Part shown: piece by piece, positions 1 to 8,913 of the stretch
Layout of the letters: each line of letters starts with the position of its first letter
How positions within the stretch are numbered: the stretch's first letter is position 1
Origin: Vibrio diazotrophicus
Lineage (GTDB): Bacteria > Pseudomonadota > Gammaproteobacteria > Enterobacterales > Vibrionaceae
Length of the DNA: 64,000 bases
Assembly: GCF_038452265.1 (NCBI RefSeq)
Contig: NZ_CP151842.1
Location: forward strand, 3,100,001 to 3,164,000
Direction: 5' to 3'
Made by a program: the position numbers and the translations under genes
Notes under the pieces: generated by a model
What the model saw: only the letters and a program-made list of their open reading frames with translations
What the model was told of the DNA's origin: nothing
The model's database searches: none

Positions 1-824
1 CCATTTACACCGACAAAGTTATGTGTACTTTCGCCAAAAATCTCTCTTGTTGTTTGGTTGGTATCATAATAAATATCTGGACTAACACAGAACTCATCAG
101 CAAGCTCAAGGCACCTGTAAACATGTCCAAGACCACGCTTTGTGTTTCCATTTACATAAAATGCCACCTTCTGGTTTGATAGAACGTGTTCAGCAACCTT
201 GAAGTCAGAATAGGTATCTATATCAATAGATTCATCTTCACTTACTTCGAAGACTTCGATATTTTGACCCAGTCTTGACGAAGGCCTAACGAAAGTCCTT
301 TTTGTGATTAAAAAAGCCCCCGTCTCTATGTAATACGGTGGCAAATATTGTCTATTAAGACGCTTCTCATAATCAGGGTATTTACCGCCAGAATCATTTT
401 GACGCCATGCTAGATGTGGCTTATTGACACAAGATATTAGAGTATCGAGTCCTTTATCTTTAAAGTTCCTCAAAGCTGACTCTAGAGTTAGTTTCCGTAA
501 AGTCGGTGATGTTGGCTGCATTGTCACTACAATATCAGTTTCATCCGTATAATGCTTAGTAGCCGCGTCATAGATAACGCCATCTAGAGTTACCTCATCG
601 CCACATAGTTGATCATCACGCCAATGAACCTTCGCGCCCATTTGCTGTGCAATTATCTCCACCTCTTTAGAGTTGGTAGAAACAATAACTTCATCAATCA
701 ACTCACAATCTATTGCATTTCTAATAGCATAATAAATTAGCGGCTTTTCATTAAGAAGACGAATGTTCTTGTTTGGTATCCCTTTTGACCCAGCTCTAGC
801 TGGAATTATAGCTATTGTTTTCAT
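1..824 (-). CDS. CMP-sugar synthetase fused to PseG-like domain (partial)
   Basis: The minus-strand frame opens with MKTIAIIPARAGSKGIPNKN, the CTP-binding signature of acylneuraminate/pseudaminate cytidylyltransferases (NeuA/PseF family), which activate nonulosonic acids as CMP-sugars. That domain covers about residues 1-220 and includes the conserved stretches QPTSPTLR and ETGAFLITK. The frame then continues without a stop into VNGNTKRGLGHVYRCLELAD, which resembles the N-terminus of PseG-type UDP-sugar hydrolases or MurG-like GT-B domains (compare GxGHxxRC). The gene runs off position 1, so the second domain is incomplete. It is the last visible gene of the minus-strand operon, 8 bp after the upstream stop. 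The first domain is confident. The identity of the second, and therefore a two-step nonulosonate role, is inference. Confidence 0.85.
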   Translation of the reverse strand, partial: MKTIAIIPARAGSKGIPNKNIRLLNEKPLIYYAIRNAIDCELIDEVIVSTNSKEVEIIAQQMGAKVHWRDDQLCGDEVTLDGVIYDAATKHYTDETDIVVTMQPTSPTLRKLTLESALRNFKDKGLDTLISCVNKPHLAWRQNDSGGKYPDYEKRLNRQYLPPYYIETGAFLITKRTFVRPSSRLGQNIEVFEVSEDESIDIDTYSDFKVAEHVLSNQKVAFYVNGNTKRGLGHVYRCLELADEFCVSPDIYYDTNQTTREIFGESTHNFVGVN

Positions 825-832
825 TGGCTTTA

Positions 833-2512
833 CTATTGCGCTATAGAGTAGATATAGAGCTTATTGTATGGTTCCCAAGGGACATTTGCAATCTTAGCCA
901 AGCCAAGCTCTGAGGTGTTGATGATTCGACAAACACTAAATATGTACTCTACTTTAAGAGAAATTAACGCTTCTTTATCTACTCTTAGCTCCACAGGTTC
1001 ACAACTAAAAGGCGTATTAGTCTTTCTGTAATTATCCGAATCTTCAAATACATACATCCTTCCACCCCAATGGTCAAAGTATTGACGATGACTCTCATTT
1101 ACTTCGAGTTGAGGGGCTATAATTTTCCTAAACTGATGTTTGTAATTTAGTGGTGCATAGGTGAAATAGCCATCTAACGTATTAATATTGTTGAAAGTTA
1201 AAATGCCTGGATGAAAACCCACAGCTATTGCTAGTTCATCTGTATATCCCAAGTCAGACTTCAATTGTTCAAAGACATTCAAACCGTAGAATTCACTATA
1301 CTTTACGTATTCAGAGTTAAGCGTGTTACGTAAAAAATCATTGTAGGTGGAAGGAGTAAACAAACTAAAAACTAGTAAACACACCACTATAAATGAAGAT
1401 TTAACACTATCAATATTCTTTAATGAAAAAGAGAGGACAAACAATAGTCCAACCCCATACATCAATATAAACCTAGACCAGTTAACCATATTAAGTAGCG
1501 GAAACGATTCTGTAGCAGAATAAAACCACTCAGTTTTAGCAATAGATGAGATAATCAATACGAGAAAGATATAACCCAATGAAAAAATAATTGGAGCAAT
1601 ATAAAATTTAATTTCCCCATAATCTTTTAATTTAAAAAAGTTAATAATAAAACTAACGAAGATAGCAAAGTAAAAATAAACAGGATATGTTTCCCAATGA
1701 TAGTGCCCTTGTAATATGTTTATCTTTAGACTCGAGAATAGCTCTTTAGGTGTGCGTACAAACTCGCTTCTAATAGATTCATAATCAGAAAAAATTTGTA
1801 GCATAAATATTCTATATTCAAAGAAAAAATAAGAAATCGTGATAAAAAATAAGACTATAAATAGCTTTTTCGCCTTTTCAATATCATAGAAAGATAGGAC
1901 TATCAGAACTATATAGAGTGATGCAAGAACATACACCCCATGTAAGAAAAGTAGCAGTATAGAAGGGGTTATTAAGAAAAAAATCCAACAAAAAACTTTC
2001 TGTCTATTGGTAAACTCTGTCGTTATGTATCTAACCAAAACATATAAAAAAAGTGGTATCCATGCTTGGGATAAATAACCAGAAGGAAAACCGGGTAATA
2101 TTGAATAAACTAAGCCAAGCAGAATCGCTGGTGCATGATCTAAGGCTATATATTTAGTTCTAAGAAGCAGATAGACTCCAGCCAAAGATATTGCCACTTT
2201 AAGTGCAAGTATCAAATAATAGGCATTAATCATATCAAAATGCGCATAGATCTGAGTTACTAAACTATACTCAGACATGAAGGTGTCTCTATCAACCCCA
2301 AGAAAAGAGCTCAAATGGCAACTTTGATATATACAACCACTGTCTTTAAGAACTTTGAAATAAACATGGGTAGAATCCAAGTTATCGTGAATTGTTATTA
2401 TAGAGTTATCACCTTTATAAACCTGAAAAAAATAAAAGATAACGACAGTAATAAGAACAAAAATATTAATCAAAGAGTTAATTCTTTTTTCAGACATTAA
2501 AGAACCCTTCAA
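833..2512 (-). CDS. Large multi-pass membrane protein, GT-C/DUF6044-like
   Basis: A 559-aa protein with about 12 hydrophobic segments between residues 10 and 400 and a hydrophilic C-terminal part of about 160 residues. After TM1 it carries the acidic motif TIHDNLDS in the predicted first periplasmic loop, the position where GT-C glycosyltransferases place catalytic acids. I associate this motif with the YkoS/DUF6044 family, but only from memory. The start overlaps the 3' end of the aminotransferase gene; Met6 (2497) is an alternative start with a shorter overlap. The likely role is transfer of a lipid-linked sugar on the periplasmic face, or another polysaccharide-assembly step. It could instead be a Wzy-like polymerase. 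The specific function is not established. Confidence 0.7.
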   Translation of the reverse strand: MKGSLMSEKRINSLINIFVLITVVIFYFFQVYKGDNSIITIHDNLDSTHVYFKVLKDSGCIYQSCHLSSFLGVDRDTFMSEYSLVTQIYAHFDMINAYYLILALKVAISLAGVYLLLRTKYIALDHAPAILLGLVYSILPGFPSGYLSQAWIPLFLYVLVRYITTEFTNRQKVFCWIFFLITPSILLLFLHGVYVLASLYIVLIVLSFYDIEKAKKLFIVLFFITISYFFFEYRIFMLQIFSDYESIRSEFVRTPKELFSSLKINILQGHYHWETYPVYFYFAIFVSFIINFFKLKDYGEIKFYIAPIIFSLGYIFLVLIISSIAKTEWFYSATESFPLLNMVNWSRFILMYGVGLLFVLSFSLKNIDSVKSSFIVVCLLVFSLFTPSTYNDFLRNTLNSEYVKYSEFYGLNVFEQLKSDLGYTDELAIAVGFHPGILTFNNINTLDGYFTYAPLNYKHQFRKIIAPQLEVNESHRQYFDHWGGRMYVFEDSDNYRKTNTPFSCEPVELRVDKEALISLKVEYIFSVCRIINTSELGLAKIANVPWEPYNKLYIYSIAQ

Positions 2513-3623
2513 TGGCTTTCACAACCGATGAAACTTCTGAATGTGTTAACGAATCATACATAGGTAATCGCAATAGCTTTTCAGATTCACTGGTAGTGTA
2601 AATATCTGCTCCGACAAACTTTGTCTTTTGTTTTCCAAAGTTTGAAGAATGTAAGGGGATATAATGAAACGCAGATTCTATTTCAAAATTTTTTAGATAT
2701 TTAATTAATTTTGAGCGTTCTGTTTCACTTGACAATTTAATCTGAAACATGTGTGCATTATGAACGCAGTACTTTGGAACTTCAGGTAAACCAACAAAAG
2801 TACTTAACGGCGATGATTTAATCAGTGAGTAATACTTATTCCATAAGTCTCGCCTTCTAATGTTAATATCCTCAGCTAATTCTAACTGAGAGTATAAATA
2901 TGCACCTTGTAACTCGGAAGGTAAAAAGCTACTTCCGATATCAACCCAAGTGTACTTATCCACACTCCCTCTAAAAAACTGTTTTCTGTTCGTCCCCTTA
3001 TCTCGAATAAATTCAGCTCTTACTGAAAACTGCTCATCATTTATAATAAGCAAGCCACCCTCACCACCTGAAGTATAATTCTTGGTTGCATGAAAGCTAT
3101 ACGTCCCAATGTGACCTATAGTCCCTAGGGGTCTGCCTTCAAAGGTCGACATCATCGCTTGCGCTGCGTCCTCAATAACAAATAGTCCATGTCGCTCTGC
3201 AATATCCATTATTGTATCCATTTGACATGCGACGCCAGCATAATGGACAGGAACTATAGCTTTAGTTTTTGAGGTAATCGCTGCTTCTATAAGAGTTTCA
3301 TCTATATTCATTGTATCTGGATGAATATCTACAAATACGATAGTTGCTCCCCTGAGAACAAAAGCATTTGCTGTAGAAACAAATGTATAGCTAGGCATGA
3401 TCACTTCATCACCAGGCTGTATATCTATTAATATCGCGGCCATTTCCAATGCAGCTGTACAGCTAGGAGTTAATAAAGCTTTCTGACATCCTAGTTTTTC
3501 TTCAAACCACTGATGGCATTTTTTAGTAAAAGGACCGTCTCCAGATAAGTGACTACCATTGATAGCCTGTGTAATATAGGCTTGCTCTTGACCAGTAACT
3601 GTTGGTTTAGTAAAGGGGATCAT
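2490..3623 (-). CDS. wecE: dTDP-4-amino-4,6-dideoxygalactose transaminase
   Basis: A 377-aa PLP enzyme of the DegT/DnrJ/EryC1 (sugar aminotransferase) family, almost the same length as E. coli WecE/RffA (376 aa). Visible features are the N-terminal IPFTKPTVTG, the PLP-phosphate region TPSCTAALEMA, the aspartate in IEDAAQAM (residues 150-157), and the Schiff-base lysine K181 in SFHATKNYTSGGEGG. It would convert dTDP-4-keto-6-deoxy-D-glucose (the RmlA/RmlB product made in this operon) and glutamate into dTDP-4-amino-4,6-dideoxy-D-galactose. The gene overlaps the preceding methyltransferase stop by 4 bp, which indicates translational coupling. The exact product epimer cannot be told from sequence. 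Confidence 0.92.
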   Translation of the reverse strand: MIPFTKPTVTGQEQAYITQAINGSHLSGDGPFTKKCHQWFEEKLGCQKALLTPSCTAALEMAAILIDIQPGDEVIMPSYTFVSTANAFVLRGATIVFVDIHPDTMNIDETLIEAAITSKTKAIVPVHYAGVACQMDTIMDIAERHGLFVIEDAAQAMMSTFEGRPLGTIGHIGTYSFHATKNYTSGGEGGLLIINDEQFSVRAEFIRDKGTNRKQFFRGSVDKYTWVDIGSSFLPSELQGAYLYSQLELAEDINIRRRDLWNKYYSLIKSSPLSTFVGLPEVPKYCVHNAHMFQIKLSSETERSKLIKYLKNFEIESAFHYIPLHSSNFGKQKTKFVGADIYTTSESEKLLRLPMYDSLTHSEVSSVVKAIEGFFNV

Positions 3624-4423
3624 TTTTTCTTTCCAATAACAAATAAGCTGCCACCAAACCAGTTAGGCTTCAGGTAATGCAACCAATTTTCGAAAATGCA
3701 AAGTTTATAAAGAATAGTATTTATAAAAGAACTAATGTGAAGTGATTTATTTGTAGTCGTCCCTTTATCATGTTCGTTATCTGGGTCTAAAAATTTTCTC
3801 AGTAACAACAACGGGGTAATAGTAGTAAAAAAATACTCATTCTGAATAACTTCAAAGCCATTTCGGAGTAATTCATTTTCAATAAGACTTTTATTATAAC
3901 GCCTTTTATGCCCCGCAACTTTATCGTCATTGCACCAAAGCCATTCATGTGCAGGAAGAGTCAAAATAACATAGCCTCCAACCGACAGCATTTGCCTCAC
4001 GTTCTTCAAAGCACGGTTACTATCTTCAATATGCTCAAGTACATCGAACATACATACTGCATCAAATTCATTGCTAAAAGGTGAACGTAGTAAATCAAAC
4101 TGATAGCATTTCTCTATTCCGTAACTCTTAGCATACTCAAGTCCAGACCGATGCATCTCTCCTACCGATATATTTTTATATCCATTTTCGATTAAATATC
4201 GAGAGACACTACCTGTACCGGCTCCAATTTCTATAACTTTACTATTTTTATCAATAATTTTAGACATCATCTTAAAAATAAATTGCCTACGAGCTAGAAA
4301 CCAAAAATGTTTTTGCTCAAATTGATATAGTTTGTCTAAATTATCAGAATCGTAATCTTCATGCATATCTACAATATCATCATGAAACACAACGATATCA
4401 TTCACTATTTTATGACTTTTCAC
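3620..4423 (-). CDS. Class I SAM-dependent methyltransferase
   Basis: 267 aa. Motif I, VIEIGAGTGS, lies at residues 63-72. It is followed by the post-I acidic strand and CMFDVLEHIED (motif II type, around residue 125), which is typical of the Methyltransf_11/23 families. The C-terminal region has a short hydrophobic stretch (TTITPLLLLRKFL) often seen in surface-sugar methyltransferases that associate with membranes. It sits in ATGA overlaps between the small transporter gene and wecE, so it probably methylates a sugar or lipid-linked sugar intermediate of the same pathway. The acceptor is unknown. Confidence 0.8.
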   Translation of the reverse strand: MKSHKIVNDIVVFHDDIVDMHEDYDSDNLDKLYQFEQKHFWFLARRQFIFKMMSKIIDKNSKVIEIGAGTGSVSRYLIENGYKNISVGEMHRSGLEYAKSYGIEKCYQFDLLRSPFSNEFDAVCMFDVLEHIEDSNRALKNVRQMLSVGGYVILTLPAHEWLWCNDDKVAGHKRRYNKSLIENELLRNGFEVIQNEYFFTTITPLLLLRKFLDPDNEHDKGTTTNKSLHISSFINTILYKLCIFENWLHYLKPNWFGGSLFVIGKKK

Positions 4424-4791
4424 CTAGCCTCCAAAATCAATAAACTGACACCAAATACTATCAATGAAAGTGCCAACATTTTCATTACCGAAAAAGACTC
4501 ACCAAGAAAAAAAATTGCTAATAACGTGGTAAATATAACCAACCCGCTGATAACTATAGGATACGCAAAACTAACTTCAAACTTCGTCATCGCTGCCATC
4601 CAAGCTAATGCAGATAGAAATGCTGCCAAAAATCCAGTTAACACAAAAGGGTCAAAAACTAAAGTAAACAACATTTTTAACTTATCAAACCAATAACTAG
4701 GTAATTCAACTTGGTTCATTCGCCATTTAATAATTATTTGTCCGTAAACTGTGAAAGCGACTGTAGCTAATAAGTATATATATCCTTGCAT
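4420..4791 (-). CDS. Small EamA/SMR-type transporter, ArnE/F-like flippase
   Basis: 123 aa with four hydrophobic segments (about 2-20, 36-60, 68-88 and 97-118), the size and topology of small multidrug-resistance/ArnE-ArnF-type half transporters. The family includes flippases for undecaprenyl-phosphate-linked amino sugars (4-amino-4-deoxy-L-arabinose). No typical SMR drug-binding Glu is seen in TM1. Its place in a sugar operon, overlapping the methyltransferase by 4 bp and abutting the phosphoesterase, supports a role in moving a lipid-linked sugar across the inner membrane. That role is inference. Confidence 0.75.
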   Translation of the reverse strand: MQGYIYLLATVAFTVYGQIIIKWRMNQVELPSYWFDKLKMLFTLVFDPFVLTGFLAAFLSALAWMAAMTKFEVSFAYPIVISGLVIFTTLLAIFFLGESFSVMKMLALSLIVFGVSLLILEAR

Positions 4792-5489
4792 TATTGTTTC
4801 TCTATTCGATCAATCTTACCACCAATCCTTGCCCCTTCTAATAAGTTATTGTGATAATATTCTCCAAAACCGAAAGCTGATAACCTATTTATAATAGAAC
4901 TTGGATCGTATGACACCCTATTCAGTTCAATTTGGTTAGTATTTTGACAAAATAAAGCATAAGATGCCGTTGGCTTACCATCTCTAGGTTGACCAACAGA
5001 GCCTGGGTTACAATATATCTGCCCATTATCAAAATACTCGACATGTTGTACGTGAGTATGTCCTGAGAAAAAAAACTTATAGTCAAATTTTTCAAAATAA
5101 GATTGTGATAATTTATATAAATATTCATCTATAGGATTATTAAAACCAGCATGGGTCATTATTATATTATTTTGCTTATAAAATAAAGGGCTATTAGATA
5201 AATATATCAATGCTTCTTGAGATATTTTATTGACAAATAGCGAGCTTAACTCATTTACACTCTTTGACCTAGGACAACCAAGTCCTGATACCAAATAAAA
5301 GTCATGATTGCCCATCAAATTTATTACGTTATTTTCCTTAAGTATCATTATACAATCGTCAACAAATGGATAATATCCAGACACATCACCCAAAGAAATT
5401 ATTTTTTCCACATCATATTTTTTTATACTTTCCAGCACAGCCTTCAGGGCGGGTAAGTTACCATGGATATCAGATATTATCGCTATCAT
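4791..5489 (-). CDS. Calcineurin-like metallophosphoesterase
   Basis: 232 aa of the YfcE/MJ0936-type metallophosphoesterase superfamily. All metal-ligand motifs are present: DIHGN (residues 7-11), GDVSGYYP, GNHDFY, THAGFN and GHTHVQH. These bind a dinuclear metal centre for hydrolysis of phosphomonoesters or diesters. It shares one base (ATG/TAA overlap) with the small transporter gene and overlaps the end of the ATP-grasp gene by 20 bp, so it belongs to the polysaccharide operon. The substrate is not evident; removal of a sugar or lipid phosphate is a guess from context. Confidence 0.85.
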   Translation of the reverse strand: MIAIISDIHGNLPALKAVLESIKKYDVEKIISLGDVSGYYPFVDDCIMILKENNVINLMGNHDFYLVSGLGCPRSKSVNELSSLFVNKISQEALIYLSNSPLFYKQNNIIMTHAGFNNPIDEYLYKLSQSYFEKFDYKFFFSGHTHVQHVEYFDNGQIYCNPGSVGQPRDGKPTASYALFCQNTNQIELNRVSYDPSSIINRLSAFGFGEYYHNNLLEGARIGGKIDRIEKQ

Positions 5490-6460
5490 AAGTTACTACC
5501 TCATCAATATACCTTTCCGCATAACCATATTTCATTGATTGAACAACAGGAATGCGAGAGAACAAATAATACTCTAAGCACATTTGTGATTCGTTAACTC
5601 CAAACTTTTGGCGTATGGATGTCGAAGATGATATTCTAGGATTAACTTCTAGTAATAAATACTTAAGTTTATCTAGATCCAAAATAAACTGAAAATTAGT
5701 TGGCCCTACAGGCTTCGTATACTTCACTAAGCTATCAATAACTTCTTTAAAGGGAAGATAGTCAGTCACTTTTGCTTTATGAGTCGCTCCGTCAGGCCCT
5801 AATTTTCGTTCAAAAGCTATAGGATTTAAATAGTTGCCATCCCCCACCCCAAATATAGACACCGTAAATTCTTTATCAGAATTAATATATCTTTGAAATA
5901 TCCCTTTTTTTCTTCTAATAATTCACTGATTTTATTCTTATTATCCAATAAAACAAGCCCCTTTCCAGCATAAGAAGTATATGGCTTATAAATACAAGGT
6001 ATTCCACATTTATCTATCACGTCTTGTGATGACTTAGCGGAAGCAGAATCAATATATTCGATGAAATCAAGCCCTAATTCTTCTTGAATTTCACTTGTCC
6101 TTAACTTATTTCTAAAAACCTTCAAAGCACCAGATGAATTGATAGCAACCAGTTTTTCTGATAGCTCTCCTCTTAATATCATCAAATGCAAAGCATCTAC
6201 GTCTTGTTCAATTCCTGGAATAATTAGATCAATTTTTTTATCTTCTATAATATTTTCTATAAAACTTGGATACTCAGGAGAATTAGCATAGCATAAACAC
6301 ATTTAACAAACGAATCGCACCAGTGCCTCCCAACCGCATCATTGAATACATCCATACCGATTATATTAATATTTTTTACATTCGAAGCCTTTAAAGATTT
6401 AACAATTCCATATCCTATAATTGCACCAACTCCTGTGACGAGTATATTTTTACTATTCAT
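5470..6460 (-). pseudogene. ATP-grasp ligase gene broken by two frameshifts
   Basis: Three successive minus-strand frames together give one ATP-grasp/carbamoyl-phosphate-synthase-like protein of about 330 aa. The pieces are an N-terminal Rossmann-like segment (NILVTGVGAIIGYGIVKSL), a central part with YKPYTSYAGKGLVLL (ATP-binding), and a C-terminal part with LLEVNPRISSSTS (Mg/ATP-binding ENxR-like). The first break is a tandem AGCAT duplication (plus strand 6285-6294); dropping one copy restores VYANSPEYP. The second is a run of seven T on the plus strand (5905-5911); an eighth restores EEKKGIFQRYINSDKEF. The two changes do not compensate each other. The family ligates carboxylates to amines via acyl-phosphate, here perhaps decorating an amino sugar. 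It may be a true pseudogene, a phase-variable gene or a sequencing artefact. Confidence 0.8.
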
Positions 6461-7268
6461 TATTGATAATCTCTTTTATATCTCTAGCAATATCTACGTT
6501 CCATTTAGAAATAACATTGTCTACATTAACTGGAACATATATAGATTTTAGCGACTTTTCTTTTTCATTCCAGTGGATTTTAATATTTTTATTTCTAACT
6601 TTGGCTACAACGTCAATCAAATTGCTCACACGTAATGTTTCGCCTAATATATATTTATATACAGAATTTGTATCTTTACAGATTATAGCTATAATTCCTT
6701 GAGTAACCAAATCAATCGAAACATAATTTCGAACAACATCTCTTGAACCGAATAGTGTTATAGTATTATTATTCTTAGTCTGTTTAATAATATTATATAA
6801 AAATGGCTGACTTTTATATGCTTTCCATTCCATATCATATATTTGACTACATCGAACAATATGATACTTAAGACCGATTTCTTCACAAAAATCCTTAACC
6901 AGTAACTCACCAGCTAATTTAGAAATAGCATATTTGTTGAAATACTCATTTTCATCTGACAGTTCACAGGATAGTGATGATATGTGAACAAGCTTAGCAC
7001 CTAGAGAATACGCCAGTTTTGCAACATTTAAAGCACCTATTGTATTAACACTAAATAATTGTTCTTCATCATTACTATTTAACTGAGCTGCACAATTAAT
7101 AATACAATCAACTGAACCAAGTTGATTAACTAACTCTGGTATGTTTAGATTAGTAACATCACAATCTTTTCGAGTTAAACTATATACCTTATAATCTTTA
7201 ATACCCGACAGAGCATGCTCTAGTGCTTTACCAACAAGCCCTGAACTGCCAACGATACAAATTTTCAT
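6453..7268 (-). CDS. NAD-dependent epimerase/dehydratase (extended SDR)
   Basis: 271 aa. The Rossmann signature GSSGLVGKAL lies at residues 7-16 and the YxxxK catalytic pair is in KYAISKLAGE, followed by a sugar-binding C-terminal region. The profile resembles dTDP-4-dehydrorhamnose reductase and UDP-sugar epimerase families. It overlaps both neighbours by 4-8 bp in the operon. It probably reduces or epimerises a nucleotide-sugar intermediate. The exact reaction cannot be read from sequence, and RmlD activity is not supported by specific motifs. Confidence 0.82.
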   Translation of the reverse strand: MKICIVGSSGLVGKALEHALSGIKDYKVYSLTRKDCDVTNLNIPELVNQLGSVDCIINCAAQLNSNDEEQLFSVNTIGALNVAKLAYSLGAKLVHISSLSCELSDENEYFNKYAISKLAGELLVKDFCEEIGLKYHIVRCSQIYDMEWKAYKSQPFLYNIIKQTKNNNTITLFGSRDVVRNYVSIDLVTQGIIAIICKDTNSVYKYILGETLRVSNLIDVVAKVRNKNIKIHWNEKEKSLKSIYVPVNVDNVISKWNVDIARDIKEIINNE

Positions 7269-7989
7269 CTAATTTTTGCTTCTAACAATAATCCCGTAGA
7301 TAATTCTGGATACTCAATCCCTTTTTCCATTAGTGCTTCAAATATTGCATCATCTAATTCTAGCGATAAGAGCTGTGAAGTTGTAAAAGGCTTCAAGAAA
7401 AGTCCTTCAATAGATAAAACTTCATACCCACATGATTCTACTAATGATTTTAATGATTCCGGAGTGAAATATCTCAAGTGCCCTAATTCAATATCAGCAT
7501 CTGATAATCTTAGCATATCGGGCAATATACCAGCTATATTAGCTAACTGTCTATGAAGGGAAGTGGCATTTGGTACCGATACAAATAGCCGCCCCGTTTT
7601 ACTAAGCATGTTTTTATATTTTTCCAATATATCCTTAGGGTTATTTACATGCTCAAGAACAAACCCCATAACAATATTGTCAAATTTATCATCGGTATGA
7701 AAATCTTCAAAATATGTTTCAATTATTTTAACGTGATTAAGATCTGTGTTTGAATTGTAAAACTGTTCTATAACTGCCGGCGAACCTTCAAGAATAGTAT
7801 AATCACCCAATACTTCTGAAAACTTCCTACTACTATAACCATGTCCAACCCCTAGCTCCAATAAATTCCCTTTCCAAGTTTACTTATTACTCGTTTCGCA
7901 TACCAATTTAGCATTAGTTTATTATCTAATTCATACTTAAATGATTTATTGTATGCAGATACATGTGTATCTAGATTATTTTCTTTCAT
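7265..7989 (-). pseudogene. SAM methyltransferase gene with one-base frameshift
   Basis: The open part (7265-7861, 198 aa) starts abruptly inside motif I (MELGVGHGYSS). The missing N-terminus is present upstream in another frame, from ATG at 7989 (MKENNLDTHVSAYNKSFKYE...) to ...VISKLGKG. Adding one A to the coding-strand AAA at 7871-7873 joins the two as KLGKGNLLELGVGHGY, a normal motif I. The rebuilt protein is about 241 aa with MGFVLEHVNNP (motif II type). The rebuilt start overlaps the preceding GT2 stop by 14 bp, as expected in this compact operon. Internal initiation would give a protein lacking the first strand, so function is doubtful unless the indel is a sequencing error. Confidence 0.8.
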
Positions 7990-8913
7990 ATATTTTTCTC
8001 ACTATATATACAGGCCGATTTTTCACTTCATTAAATATTTTTGACAGATATATACCAATCACTCCTATAGCCATTAAAATAATTCCGGATAAGAACCATA
8101 TTGATACAATTAATGATGTCCAACCTTCAAGAACGTAACTACTAAGTAATACTCTTATTACCAAAAAAAATGAATATAAGAATGTCAAAAAAGAAATTGT
8201 TCCACCTAAATAGAAGAAAATAACTAATGGTACAGAACTAAATGAAACAATTGCTTGAATAAAGAGATTCACTCTTTTTGTAACTGTGTATGATGTCTCT
8301 CTTCTGGAAAATTTTTCAACTGTTATCGCTTTTTGCTTAAAGCCTGTTATAGAGAAAAGTCCAGCAAGATATAATTCTTTTTCTTTGTGTAATAATAATG
8401 CATCAACATATCTACGAGTCATAATCCTCATGGTCATTACATTATCATCAATACTCACATTTGACATATATTTGAAAAAATTATAGAAAAACTTTCCGCC
8501 ATATTTTGCTAAGCCAGAATTATTTCTCGAAGACTGAATGCCGTAAATGACATCTATGCTATTTTTATTTTTTTTATTGGTAATACATTCATAAAAATCA
8601 ATTAATTTTTCTGGCGGTTCTTCTAAATCAACATCCGTTAAGTATACATGTTGACCTATGCTGTTTTCTAAACCCGCGATTATTGCAGAATGATGTCCAA
8701 AATTCCTAGAAAGATCTATTATTTTTACTCTTGAATCTTTCTCACTAAGATTAATTAATTTAACGATAGAATTATCGGGAGAGCCATCATTAACGAAAAT
8801 AATTTCACAGGATTCATCCATGTTTACTTTTTTAATGGATCACAAATCCTTTCGTAAAACTCATCAATAAACGATTCAGATTTATATATAGTTGTTACAA
8901 TAGATATTTTCAT
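7976..8913 (-). pseudogene. GtrB/DPM1-like GT2 gene with one-base frameshift
   Basis: The rebuilt frame starts at ATG 8913, which overlaps the upstream stop as TAATG. It reads MKISIVTTIYKSESF...DPLKK, then hits TAA. Adding one A to the coding-strand run of six (8828-8833) continues as LKKVNMDESCEIIFVNDGSP. The protein (about 312 aa) has a GT-A domain with NDGSPDNS, DVDLEEPPE (DxD) and two C-terminal TM segments followed by GIYLSKIFNEVKNRPVYIV. This is the architecture of GtrB/ArnC polyprenyl-phosphate glycosyltransferases, which load a sugar onto undecaprenyl phosphate. ATG at 8821 allows reinitiation just after the stop, but that product lacks the first beta strand. Calling it broken assumes the A-run is read correctly. 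Confidence 0.82.

Noticed and set aside
8821..8833. ATG just after the TAA as a normal start for the GT2 gene
   Set aside because: It would remove the first beta strand of the GT-A fold. The upstream frame from ATG 8913 supplies exactly that strand and has a TAATG coupling, so the frameshift explanation is better.
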